Assembly: GCA_036785325.1 (NCBI GenBank)
Contig: JAXIVH010000006.1
Coordinates: forward strand, 8,268,972-8,332,971
Length of the DNA stretch: 64,000 nucleotides
Direction: 5' to 3'
From: Urophycis tenuis
Lineage: Eukaryota; Chordata; Actinopteri; Gadiformes; Phycidae
Below the pieces are notes generated by a model. It saw only the letters and a list, made by a program, of their open reading frames with translations. It was not told the DNA's origin and did no database searches. Each line of letters opens with the position of its first letter. Position 1 is the stretch's first letter. Below are positions 48,001 to 57,541 of the stretch, piece by piece. The translations under genes were made by a program, and so were the position numbers.

Positions 48001-49331
48001 CAATTTGGCCCCATGACCCATGAGGTGTGCGTGACTTAGCCCACTCCGTTGAGCGGAAATATTGTCTCTAAAAATGCACAGGCATTTTTAAAACCACCAA
48101 TCAAACCCAACATGCAATTGCAGTTTCTCGTGTGCGTCATGCCAAGTGACGGCATACCTGTTTGGCAAGTGGGTCAACAACGCCCATGGCCCAGCAGTAG
48201 CTGGCTCGGCGGGGACCATAACCAGGCAGTGGCATGCCATGAGAGCCGGTTCACCGGCAGCAAACTGCAGAGCCGGTAGCCTCACTTGGCCCGGCTCTGG
48301 CCCATTAACACTCTGGGGCTGGGTGAGGCTGCACACCTGTTGTTCATTGAACAATCGACGTGCACAGGTTAGACCAGCCATACGAGCCTGCGCTCCAGAG
48401 ACCTCCCACATGGGCAGCATGGAACGCCGACTCGGTGAATCATTCATCATTCCTCCTGCAACCCGGCGGCAAACCGGTTTTTATCTGCTGCAGCCCGTGC
48501 GTGTCCTGGTGTCTGGAGGAGCTCGGCACATAAGCCGATCAAAACGTCATCAACCACGTCTCTCCGAGACAAACGGGGCGGCCCACAGTATCGCTGACAA
48601 AGTGTCCCTTTTGGGTGTTTTTTTTGTTATATACAGGGGGATGGCACTGGCGTGTGCAGCATCTACAGGGGTCCGTTTGCAGATGAAAACTTCAAAGTTA
48701 AGCAGTCGTCCCCCGGTCTCCTGTCCATGGTGAGTCATGGGGAAACGTTCACCCCGGGAAACGCCCCCTGGGTTCTTGTGCGGTTGGGATTGAGGGGACA
48801 TGACGACTTTTTGCCCGTTTCCGCAGGCCAACAGCGGCCCCGGGACCAATGGCTGTCAGTTTTTCATCACGTGTACCAAATGTGATTGGCTGGACGGGAA
48901 ACACGTGGTCTTCGGTGAGTAAGATGTCGGGGGTCAATATTATATCATACATGTGTTGTTGGATCTCAATGATTTCATGTTTTTTTTTTTTTTTTTTTTT
49001 TAGGAAAAGTTGTCGATGGCTTGCTGGTCATGAGGAAGATTGAGGTAAAAAAAAGAAAAAAAAAGCTGTACTTTTGGAACATCTTATTTCATGGGGATGA
49101 GTAATCTGACACTGAATGTTTTTATTCATGAGAAAGTGATAAAGTAATAAAGTAATAAATAATCACGTCAGTTGTTTGAGATCATTGTGACGTTCTCGGG
49201 ACCATTGTGGAAGTGTCTGTGCTGTAATAACTCTTCCTGTAAATCCTCAATGCCCCTCACAGAACGTTCCCACAGGACCCAACAACAAGCCCAAGCTGCC
49301 CATCCTCATCGCCCAGTGTGGGGAGATGTGA
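36100..49331 (+). CDS. ppih: Peptidyl-prolyl isomerase H (cyclophilin H)
   Basis: Cyclophilin H is the prolyl isomerase of the U4/U6.U5 tri-snRNP and binds PRPF4 in the nucleus. Coding exons: 36100-36174, 42674-42738, 42847-42870, 43386-43430, 43980-44022, 48637-48729, 48827-48914, 49004-49044 and 49263-49331, giving 180 residues (human 177) with consistent phases. Cyclophilin signatures are present: FFDVTIGGQ, ELFADIVPKTAENFRQFC, FHRVIKDFMIQGGDF with the catalytic Arg, GPGTNGCQFFIT and CDWLDGKHVVFG. The C-terminus is the conserved PPIH form PTGPNNKPKLPI. The third exon is only 24 bases. Introns 1 and 5 are 6.5 and 4.6 kb, much longer than in neighbouring genes. ybx1 follows on the same strand, as in human. 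Confidence 0.96.
36560..36625 (+). repeat. SINE 3'-tail fragment with (CTAAAT)n
   Basis: TTGTAAGTCGCTTTGGACAA, AAGCGTCTGCTAAATG and a CTAAAT repeat match the tail of the SINE at 44631-44804 in the opposite orientation. A 5'-truncated copy in ppih intron 1. Confidence 0.7.
36967..38149 (+). mobile_element. Degraded Tc1-like transposon
   Basis: Terminal repeats TAGTGGGGAAAATAAGTATT and (inverted) AATACTTATTTTCCCCACTG are flanked by TA dinucleotides, the Tc1/mariner target. Inside, 37539-37780 encodes broken transposase with WSNETK, NGTTHHPQ and, in another frame, EEMAPHITPKNTLPTVKFGG then GNIMVWGCFSAYGTG. These correspond to the second catalytic Asp region of Tc1 transposases. Stops, frameshifts and a poly-A tract show it is dead. 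Length is about 1.18 kb, shorter than a full 1.6 kb element. Confidence 0.9.
39058..40179 (-). CDS. gpr160: GPR160-like orphan G-protein-coupled receptor
   Basis: A single uninterrupted 373-codon frame encodes seven hydrophobic segments: LFLILFKLSLDTTILYL, GLSIVLADVFMALSVVLLW, SLCFLLAHFSAAFCMLPLP, ALALLVWLVAVVYSY, HFVVGLLIVTVCTLL, LMLGFASVWLPYVFISVVF and LWVECANSLMVGVVFW. Order and motifs (WLPYVF in TM6, GIPGYIMVNMLW before TM7, CSWRTF in the tail) match my memory of GPR160, an orphan receptor of unusual class A type. There is no DRY motif; LLDYLLYD stands after TM3. Cysteines suitable for the TM3-ECL2 disulfide are present (SLCFLL and RVCEV). It lies antisense inside ppih intron 1. The start ATG at 40179 has a purine-rich leader and may follow a spliced 5'UTR. 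Confidence 0.82.
   Translation of the reverse strand: MWPLMSLDHAIKGVKMMAVLEEWTGEDGYTDNTSRYLFLILFKLSLDTTILYLCWRGLHTCFFNMCGLSIVLADVFMALSVVLLWFLNPLESPVSLCFLLAHFSAAFCMLPLPMLGLGLLDYLLYDRCLVYRRPAWMLLRNTALALLVWLVAVVYSYETTSSTEMEIEDFGGLKARVCEVQESVVVNHFVVGLLIVTVCTLLPHYSAIPAWYRRANWLSEQREKPHRIQKSDLLRNGNDQVAREDATVKTLVETRQRPPALWISLMLGFASVWLPYVFISVVFVFLGLGIPGYIMVNMLWVECANSLMVGVVFWLTSTESGQYNHLPEDVCSWRTFLHLSRGTHGYQENFYTTEWNPSEVKANTVSHQYDRLV
40640..40679. repeat. (CT)n microsatellite
   Basis: A pure CT run of 20 units in ppih intron 1. Confidence 0.95.
40907..40955 (-). repeat. LINE 3' tail
   Basis: On the minus strand this reads TTAATCCCTTAGGGGATTAATAAAG, the same class of non-LTR 3' end as at 28065-28127. 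An AT-rich stretch with (AAAT)n follows at 41040-41100. Confidence 0.5.
41340..41650 (+). mobile_element. Possible solo LTR of a retroelement
   Basis: The segment has LTR-like order: a U3-like stretch, CCAAT (41404-41408), a TATAATACA promoter motif (about 41454), a GC-rich leader, a CCAATAAACAAC poly(A) motif (about 41558), then CTTGTTCTTCGGCATCAACA. No internal retroviral genes are present on either side. Target duplications and exact ends were not resolved, so this is tentative. Confidence 0.35.
42321..42427. repeat. (CA)n microsatellite
   Basis: A CA run of about 107 bases interrupted once by CGTACGTA, lying 247 bases before ppih exon 2. Confidence 0.97.
44631..44804 (-). repeat. Complete tRNA-derived SINE
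   Basis: On the minus strand the element starts GGGGCGGCAGTAGCTCAGTG and has a Pol III A box (TAGCTCAGTGGGTAGAG, plus 44778-44794) and B box (GGTTCGATCCCC, plus 44724-44735) at tRNA-like spacing. A spacer leads to the tail GTCCCTTTGGACAAAAGCG then TCTGCTAAATGCC, which recurs as fragments elsewhere in the window. It lies in ppih intron 5. A real tRNA is excluded because no acceptor-stem pairing follows the B box. Confidence 0.85.
44870..45120 (+). repeat. Dispersed teleost repeat fragment
   Basis: TCATCCCTGGAAGGAGGGAC, TTTCTTCCTTGCTACTTAAG, GGAGTTCTTTCTTGCCCTCT and TGTTAAGCCCTTTGAGACTG are familiar from a widespread teleost non-LTR repeat. An (AT)n run at 45035-45063 interrupts it. The family name is not certain. 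Confidence 0.55.
45121..48636. other. ppih intron 5, no gene seen
   Basis: No exon-like similarity, transposon terminal repeats or structured RNA is recognised in this AT-rich to mixed sequence. Poly-T runs lie at about 46250-46269 and 47988-48000. Short ORFs here have no motif. Confidence 0.6.
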
Positions 49332-49696
49332 TCCATCCTGTCCAAGGAGCTGTGCCAAGCTTCCTTTAAGTCTTTTTGGCATACATTTTCCCCCATTGAG
49401 TGTATAATTTCCTCTTATTTGTTAGGTTTTTTTCATAATTCTCAGTGTATGATAGAGTTGCTGTCCTTTGGTTATTTATGATAATCATTCTAGATTCACA
49501 GTAGATTTTGTACATTTATGGTCTTGGGTTTGCATCCACGCAGACACACTGCTACAGTTTTGGGCAATGTGGTCTAAAATGACAATAACAATATTGATGT
49601 GTACAGGATTGTGCTTTGTTCATGTCTATTCAGTTTAATAGATGGCTTAACGAAGGAAATTCTTTATAACTCACCTGTAGAACCTCAATTGTGATC

Positions 49697-49702
49697 AATA
49701 AA
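49697..49702 (+). promoter_or_regulatory. ppih: ppih poly(A) signal
   Basis: AATAAA followed by a T-rich tract lies about 370 bases after the ppih stop codon. Further AATAAA at about 49838 is a possible distal site. Confidence 0.65.
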
Positions 49703-49849
49703 TTTTTTTCATTTTTATAAACCTTTTGATAAATCTTTTACTGACCTTGTCATTCAATGGTATTGGCATATATACACGCACACACTAGTCATCAAACAAC
49801 TGCTTTCATGTGGTGTGGGCAATATAATTTACTCCCAATAAATGTCTTT

Positions 49850-50353
49850 GGGTAATTAAAATGGATTGAGTTTATATTGCTCTATTACAATGCATCACTC
49901 TTCCCCATTGTTGGACTTTTGCCATTGTACAGTGACTTATGTATTTTGATTTTGATTGTACGGCACACATTGGGTTAGCAAGTACGTTGTGTCACGCCAG
50001 AGCCGAGCGGCCCGCACTCTGAGGGACCCGAGTCGACAGGAGGGGGTGCCATGCGACCCCCCCCCCCCCCCCCCCCCAGCTCCTCACTCCCCTGCTCCCC
50101 ATGAGGAGCACTCCGGAGGCCAAGCCGCTCCTCGGCTCAACTTACGGCCGCCACTCCTTCCCAGCGCCAGGGCGCAAACCTCCCCCTCCCCCCCGCCCCT
50201 CACCCGCACTCGGTCGCCATGGACCCTGTTCCTCCGGTACAAAAGAATCCTTTCACATTCACTCACTGTTCTCTTGCAGAGGCAGGAAGGGTGTCCCATC
50301 CCCCCACACCCACCCCTTCTCCTGCCCCTTATTTCATGGCAGGAGGGGTGTAT

Positions 50354-50384
<31 letters not shown>

Positions 50385-51345
50385 TTCATGGGTAGGTGTA
50401 GCGGGGTCAAAGCTAAAGCTACGCATTGTGGAAGAGTTAGGGCTGCTGCGCTATTGGTGTGGAGCTTCCCCACATCCACCAGTGCCAGCAGGGCATTAGC
50501 ATGACAATGTGTGGGGGGTTGGCTGGCTGTGGCTGGCTCTGTCTGCTCCGTGTTATTGGAATTTGAGTCTCACAATTTCGAGGCCAAGTGTAATGGCTGC
50601 GTTACCCGAGGGGTCCCCCCCCCCCCCCCCCCCACACACACACTCCACTCGCCCACCAAACCAAACAGGGTCTTGTCACCTGGGCAGTGTGTTGAGGACG
50701 ATATTAAAGGGGTTAAGTGGGAGGGGGGTTACTCAATAATATAGGTCATCAATTCATTCCCATGGGGTTGCATGTGAATTGCATCCAGTGTGTGTGTGTG
50801 TGTGTGTGTGTGTTTAACAACGATACAATTAACATAACACATGACACCATGTCAGAGATTAAGTGGCCTTCCACATTGGAGTGAATTCATTGATTAGAAA
50901 TCTAGAGGCCTTGTTTGAAAGTCACGCCTTACTCAATAGCAATATCAAACGATTGAGACGATTACAGACTGGTCCATCAGTACTGATTTTAACACTATAG
51001 CATCATTTGATGTTCAAGTGACCATATTATCAAAACAAAGACGTGACCTCATTTAACCGAGTTAGATTAAATAACTAGGCATATTGTCTATCATGGAATG
51101 ATAAATATGGTCGGAATGGTAATTAATTTAAGATATAACGTGAGTGTGGCCATTATGTTATGATAAAATACATGCATATCCGAGAAGTTAAACCGCTTGG
51201 TAGAATGCGACTCGTGGTTCATGACCATGCTGATTGTTTCGTGAAGGTAACAGAATGAACGTTGGGGCAACTGTCTCGGACCAGGCCTTCGCCAACTTTC
51301 CATACGTACATTTAAAATGTATATCTAATGTACAGTATGTGTGTG

Positions 51346-51380
<35 letters not shown>

Positions 51381-51840
51381 GTAGCCTACGCCTATGTATA
51401 TATAGAACAGTATCGGACCGTGCGGCTCAGGTTCAGCGACCCAAGGACCCGAGGTGCGTGTTTGGCTGCGCTCAGCTCCCCGAAATCGCACTGCACACTG
51501 GAACAATGTTGTGCCACATAGCCAGTGGGCAGGATTCACTGAAAACACACATGAACACACCCATACTTTATCAGAAGGAGCCGGGAAATCGCCATCAGTG
51601 GACACAGTACCGCACCAGGAAACCGGTGCGTACCGATCCATATCCAGGGAGACAATACGTGCCTAACCTACAACCATGTATCATCGAAATAGACCATGCA
51701 ACGCCTCTATTTATCACCGAAAATGTGTCATCTTTTTCTCGCTGGTCTGGCTTTTTTGTGGGAGGTTACGACGCGTGCGTGTTTGTGTGTGAGTGACAGC
51801 TTCGCAGCCAGTATCATTCTCCCCCGGATAAAGGAGAACT
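49850..51840. other. Intergenic region between ppih and ybx1
   Basis: No gene is recognised. Contents are poly-C runs (50059-50077, 50617-50632), a poly-G run (50367-50383), (GT)n at 50790-50812 and (AT)n at 51343-51380. The right edge grades into the CpG-rich ybx1 promoter. Confidence 0.6.
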
Positions 51841-52075
51841 CGGTTGACCAATCGCGTCGCCTCCTCGAACGGCTGGGCGGGCTCGCGTCCCGGAATACTC
51901 CCCCTGACGGCGGCTCACTCGGCCCAGTTCGATCGGCACCGGGAGCGGAGAGAGGAACGCAAGAGAGAGCCCGAAGGCAGTAGCCCACCAGCACCGCCGG
52001 CCCAGGTTACCATCTAGCACCGGGAAACACACTAGAGAGTCACCGCCGGCACACGCCATCACCAACCCGTACACC
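51840..52075 (+). promoter_or_regulatory. ybx1: ybx1 CpG-rich promoter and 5'UTR
   Basis: A CCAAT box (51848-51852) and a GGGCGGG Sp1-type box (51875-51881) precede a CpG-rich leader reaching the ybx1 start codon. High CpG content continues through exon 1 and much of intron 1 to about 53560. No TATA box is seen, as expected for a housekeeping gene. Confidence 0.65.
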
Positions 52076-55000
52076 ATGAGCAGCGAGGCCGAAACACCAC
52101 AGCAGCAGCCACCACCACCGCAGCCCGCTGCCGAGGAGGAGAGACCCTCCAGCCCGGCAGCCGCAGCCTCCGCGGCGGACAAGAAGGTCATCGGTAAGAC
52201 CGCTGCGAACCGACCGGGTAGCGAACGTGTTGTGCTGTTCCCCCGGGGGGTGGGCCCGGACGGAGAGACCCATCTGGTTCCTGGTTGTTCTGGTTAGCTG
52301 CGGTCATTAGTCACCACGACCACGGGTTAAACCCAGCCGAGAGGACAACGTGGAGTGTGCCTTTTGGATGGGCTTGCTGTGTTGATGGAGGTACCCCCCC
52401 CCCCCGGATCACCCCTCATCGTTATCATACGTTAAGCACCAGGTTCAACCGAAACGAAGCTTTGACTTCCAGGATATGTGTGTACCGTCGTGTCTGATCG
52501 AGAGGAGCACGGGGACCGGGCACCGGTCGGCCGGCTCCACCTGACAGCCGGACGTTAGGGGTCCGCACGCTGACATTCGGTTCTGGGATCAGTGGAGATA
52601 ATTTCAACCCATGGACGTCCACAGCCCTCCAGACACATTGAAAACGAACGATACAGCGCCATTCATTGGTTGTTTCAACGATGCCGGTCCGATGGCCTTC
52701 CAGCAGCCTCCGTGTCGCCCCGCGGCCCGGCTCGGCTCAACTCGAACCGATGCGGGCGACCCTGTCGGACGCTCCCAGGCCTCGGTGTTATTTTACTCTG
52801 TTATCGTGGTTTGTCCGTGGGCCCTGGAGGTGTTTGTGAACGTTAAGATCGCCTGTGTGTTACCGTTGGTAGTGGCTATCGTTAGCGGCTAGGCTCCGCG
52901 GTCCCTTTGTTCGGCGGGCGCTGAGCGGGACGATGTCCGGGGTTCGGTCGACCGCTCCGCGGACACCCGACCTGATGGGACCGAAGTCGCGTTTGTGTTT
53001 ACTAGTGGTAGACATTCCACCGAGGAGTGAACTGCTCCGGAAACCTATTTACGAAGTAATCCCCTTTACATTTAGGGGGATTTGCAGCAGTGGTCGTTGG
53101 GCTAACGAGGCTAGCCACGTTAGCTCTCGGGGCTAGCTAGCACAACTGCACCCAAAATGTCCGCCTTGGTGTTTTGCGGATTTTTCTTTTGTTCGTTCGT
53201 TAATTTGAAAACCCTCTCGTGTCGGCCGCATCGCCGCCACGGTTGTTTATGTTTGTGCCGATGGACAGACATTGGGGGGTGGTGATGTCGAGGGGGCGAC
53301 GCAATACAGACTGTTTCTACACATTGGATGCGTTCCAACCACATGGTGGAGACCCTGTTAGCAGCGCGGCTAGAAACGCGGTTAGCAGCGCGGCTAGCGG
53401 CGCGCGGCTGCCAGCGCGGACGCAGCCGACCCACGAGTGTAGCCGCGCTGCTAGCTGTGCGGGTAGCAGCGCAGCTACACTCGCTGGTTCGCCCGCGTCG
53501 AGGCGCACGCCGCCACCACGTGGAACCGCCGCTGAGCTGTTGCGGTTCAGGGCACTGGAGCAACCGAAAGCACGCAGTGGGCCACCTGTGGGGTGTAACG
53601 TGTTGTATAGGTGTTGGCCTCGTGTTGTCTCATGCATCACTCAGTTAGTGGTTGAACTGGGCCACAGACCCGAACCTGTGTGATAAGCGCATGCCATTAA
53701 TACATTTGGATCATGTCTCAGGCCCCGAGCAGCTGGTATGGAGCCCTCCTAGAAGTCTATTAAAAGACTGACAGTTGGGCGGTTAAATTTAACTTAGGCA
53801 TTATCTCTGGCAGTGAGCAACACCAGTTCATAAAGAATGCGTGCAATTTCTGGCTCGCAGGTTGTATAACTAGTATGTTGTATATCTATGCTTGGTAGGT
53901 CACATTATCTTGACACTATTATTCTTTTTGTCTCTACAGCAACAAAAGTCTTGGGTACAGTCAAATGGTTCAACGTCAGGAATGGATACGGTTTTATCAA
54001 CAGGCAAGTGAACGACTGCCGCTGGAGGCTGTGTGTAGGAACTCTGTCAATCCTATTATGTCTTTGATTTGCTTACAACGCAGAGCAGGCGATTTGTCTG
54101 CAGCTTTGTTGCGTGTGCACGTCTAAATTAATCCATAGGCATGCTGGTTAGCAGCAATCTGCCAGTATTTACGTTGTTGAAACCAGTGTTCACGTGCACC
54201 CTTTCCACACCTGCTCTTTTCAGGGATGACACGAAAGAGGACGTTTTTGTACATCAGGTAAGCGACAATGTGGCGCAGAAGTATTGATATTATTACGATT
54301 GACTACCAAGTGTCATACGCCAGTTTGTGTCCCGTCAGGAGCACCTCCTGTGTGTGTACAGGATATTCCCACGCAGTTTTAACGCCGAGCACATCCCCGC
54401 TGACGGCCAGGTGACGGTTGATGTGCTTGTTTTCAGACGGCCATAAAGAAGAACAACCCAAGGAAATACCTTCGCAGTGTTGGAGATGGAGAAACTGTGG
54501 AGTTTGATGTGGTTGAGGGGGAGAAGGTGGGTTAAAAAAAAAACAAACAAACACACAACGCCACCCAAGGTTGACACAATGCCCCCCCCCCCCCCCCCCC
54601 CCCGGCAGCCCCCTCCACATGGAGACGTAGCCGGGATTAGCGTACATCTATCTAATCTCCGCTGCATGCCTAATGGCGACGACCCCCACCCCCCCTCCCC
54701 CTGACTCACCCTGCCTTTCCGCGTCTCCAGGGAGCAGAGGCGGCCAACGTCACGGGCCCGGGGGGCGTCCCCGTGCAGGGCAGCAAGTACGCCGCCGACC
54801 GCAACCGGTACAGGCGCTACCCGCGCCGGAGGGGCCCGCCGCGCAATGGCGAGTACCCGGACAACTACCAGAGCGACGGCGAGGGGGAGCCGCCCAGCGG
54901 CGGCGGTGGCGGCGGCGGCCGGGACAAGGGGAGCCGCGACGGCGCTGACAGCGCCCCCGAGGGGGAGCTGCAGCCCCAGCAGCAGCGCCGGCCCACGTAC

Positions 55001-56365
55001 CCCGGCAGACGGCGCTACCCGCCATACTTTGTACGTATACGCTAACCGGCCGTCCACCCCACTGTACACCAGTGCTCTCTTCCCCCCCCCCCCGCGGGGA
55101 GAGACCACCGAGGCACGCCGTGGTAGGGGCTTGGTCCCGAGGCGGGAGAGAGAGAGAGAGAGCACCTCCACCGGTCGAATGGTGTCATACCCCCCGCCCT
55201 CCCTTATGCCAAGCGCCGTGTTAACCATGTGACCATGGTTAACACGGCGCTTGGCGTGCGGGGGGCCCTGACTCCACGGGCCCCCTGTCTTGTGCCATGT
55301 CAAAACTGTTTCATGTTCACACGATAACATCATATTCATGTGACGGGTCCGAGCGGCCCGCTGCAGTAACGCGGCGTACAGACGAGACCTTATCTCGCCC
55401 TGATAAGAGAGACTTCCTGGGGCGCGGGCCGAAACACACACACACGGCGACGCACCCGTAACCGCGGAGCGCTTCTGTTTGCTTTCAGGGAGGAGAAGGT
55501 GACGAGAACCAGGGAGGTCCGGATCAGGGCAACAAACCAATGAGGCAGAACTACTACAGAGGCTTCCGACCAAGGTACTGGCCCGTCTTTGCTTGTCGAA
55601 ATAACCCCCCCGATAGAATAACGACCCGTGGCCCGAAGAGGTCAGTGAACCTGAATCTGTCCCCGCTGTAAACGGACTGGAGGAAGTCTTGTGACTGAAT
55701 TGTGAATTGTGACTGAACCTCCTGTGAAACTCATGTGGAGTGGAATATCCATACACTTCAGACCATACAAGCAGACTTTTACATCCATTTGCCCTAAAAT
55801 ATCGCTATTTTAGTAATGGTGAAAAAATGGCATAGATGACCATGTTTCAGGTTATAGAAGGGGAAAAAAATCACGGTTGTGGGTTCCCTGGCACTTTAAA
55901 ACGCTCTGTTCAGGGTAGTTGAGTGGTAAGCTAACACCGCTAACTGGTAAACGCGCACTGAAGACGCTTGTCTGCTAAAGCGCCGCAAACGGCGTCCAGT
56001 GGGACGTCCATTAGCGCGGCCTCGCTCGCCGTCCCGCCTGAATAATTGATCCTGCAACTGATCCTGGTTTCTTGATGATCCCCCCCCACCTCCCGCGGCC
56101 CCACAGTCACCCCTCCGCCAGAGGTCCGCCCCGTCCCAGACCGGTGCGGGACGGCGAGGAGGACAAGGAGAACCAGGGGGGCGAGGGCGGCCAGGGCCAG
56201 GAGCCGCGCCAGCGCCGCTACCGCCGCAACTTCAACTACCGCCGCAGACGCCCCCAGGCCGGGGGTCCCAAGCCAGGACAGGACGGCAAGGAGCCCAAGG
56301 CCGCAGGAGAGCCGGCCCCCGAGAAGACGACCGCTCCCGAGCCCCAGCAGGGCGGGGCTGAGTAG
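52076..56365 (+). CDS. ybx1: Y-box binding protein 1
   Basis: YB-1 is a cold-shock-domain RNA- and DNA-binding protein that packages mRNA and controls translation and transcription. Coding exons: 52076-52193, 53940-54003, 54224-54257, 54437-54526, 54731-55030, 55489-55574 and 56107-56365, giving 316 residues (human 324). An Ala/Pro-rich N-terminus precedes the cold-shock domain ([20 protein letters not shown] with RNP-1, then [18 protein letters not shown] and FDVVEGEKG). The C-terminal domain alternates basic clusters ([28 protein letters not shown]) with acidic ones. DKENQGGEG and the end QQGGAE are family hallmarks. A Gly run (SGGGGGGGR) is an insertion relative to mammals. The intron after 54003 begins GC, not GT. 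The stop is followed by a further 3'UTR intron. Confidence 0.97.
53435..53482. repeat. Long hairpin in ybx1 intron 1
   Basis: Arms 53435-53455 and 53462-53482 pair at 19 of 21 positions around a 6-nt loop (TGTGCG). The region 53355-53400 carries further GCAGCGCGGCTA copies that can pair with the same arms. It is GC-rich and lies in the CpG island. Confidence 0.85.
55208..55255. repeat. Perfect 22-bp inverted repeat in ybx1 intron 5
   Basis: Arms GCCAAGCGCCGTGTTAACCA+TG (55208-55229) and its exact complement (55234-55255) are separated by TGAC. Beyond the arms, pairing can continue through wobble pairs and a C-run/G-run (about 55198-55203 with 55260-55265). The predicted RNA stem is about 31 pairs with one mismatch. 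Confidence 0.95.
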
Positions 56366-57171
56366 ACCGCCCGCCCACCGGCACCCTCCATCTTTTTACC
56401 ATCGTCCGGGTGAGTGGCCCGGGGTTCGAGTGGGGCGTCACGGGGTCTGGGCGGTGTCTGCATGCATGCATGTGTGTGCTGGGAGTTTGTGTATGTATGT
56501 ATGTGTGTGTTCTGGCTCTGGGTGTGTCCTCGCAGTGACATGTTGATCTGTGGTTGGTTTCGTGTGTCCAGGCGGCGTTTAATTTAGTAGGGGGATAACC
56601 GGGGTAGTAAACCCTGTAATGCACGTTTTGTGTCAGCCCTCAATGTATGTTTCAAACGTTGGGCTCTGGGACGGTTTCAGGGCAGCGCTGTGGCTTTAGA
56701 TCAGTCGTTTGGGCCCTCCAAGCTGTTGTTTTGGCAATGTAATGGACTGCAGCTGTGTGCTTATGTGCAGGCCCTGGCTTACTGTCTAACCTGCTAAATT
56801 GTGTGTCTCCCCGTTTCTCTTGCAGTTTTTTGTCAGCAAGAAAAGAAACATCAAAGATCTGAGCAATAAGAAACAGATTTGACTTGACGACCGTCACAAA
56901 GCTTGCACCATGCATTCGACCAGATTTACCACCGGTTTGCCTGCAGAATCTATGCAGACTTCTGTTTTCTTTTTCCATTATTTTTACTTGACAGCTACAA
57001 AAAAAGTTTTGGGGAAACAAGCAGATGTTTTTCTAAATCGGTCCTAAGTTTTTACACCAAAAGGTTTTTAAGATGAAATAAAATATTGTAATTTGATATC
57101 TGGTCAGTTTGACATTTTTAAATAACTTTTTATGTATTCAAACATTTTAACAAAATGCAAGCTCAAATAAA
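56366..57171 (+). promoter_or_regulatory. ybx1: ybx1 3'UTR with intron, regulatory element and poly(A) signals
   Basis: The 3'UTR is spliced: a donor GTGAGT follows 56409 and an acceptor TTCTCTTGCAG precedes 56826. The last, non-coding exon contains GAGCAATAAGAAACAG at 56861-56876. This matches CAGCAATAAGAAATG in the mammalian YBX1 3'UTR, a site where YB-1 and poly(A)-binding protein compete to control YBX1 translation. AATAAA signals are at 57077-57082 and 57166-57171. Confidence 0.8.
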
Positions 57172-57201
57172 AGTCAAACAACTACCTTCTTGTTTTTGCT
57201 T

Positions 57202-57207
57202 TTTATT
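57202..57207 (-). promoter_or_regulatory. arhgef16: arhgef16 poly(A) signal
   Basis: AATAAA on the minus strand, about 335 bases after the RhoGEF stop codon and only about 30 bases from the distal ybx1 signal on the other strand. Confidence 0.6.
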
Positions 57208-57541
57208 TGGTCCACACAACCCCTGATAACTATTACTCTTACTTCAAGTATCTGGTGTTAACTTATGTACAAAATGTTTTCGGCTGCGATGTTGGATCAA
57301 CTTGCACGCTGTCACACCTTTTCTAAAAATCAAGTTTAGTCGCGTAAAACTGATTTGTGTTCTTCCCGTTGAGGGGGACACGTATGCTGTGCCAAACGTC
57401 AGTCTACAAAAAAAAAAAATTGTTTCCTACCTAGTGACTAGTACATTCACATATCTCTTAACGAGGACACTACTCTGTACACATTAACATGCTTACCCCC
57501 TGAACAGCTCCTGCATGACCAACATTGGGTGCTCAGGGCCA

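Noticed and set aside
53219..53683. Alanine-rich open frame in ybx1 intron 1
   Set aside because: CpG-island sequence with internal hairpin repeats; no similarity and no conserved start.
54335..55756. Longest open frame in the window (473 codons, minus strand)
   Set aside because: It lies antisense to ybx1 exons 4-6 and introns 3-5, and owes its length to GC-rich sequence lacking stops; its translation has no domain and runs through a poly-G tract and splice sites.
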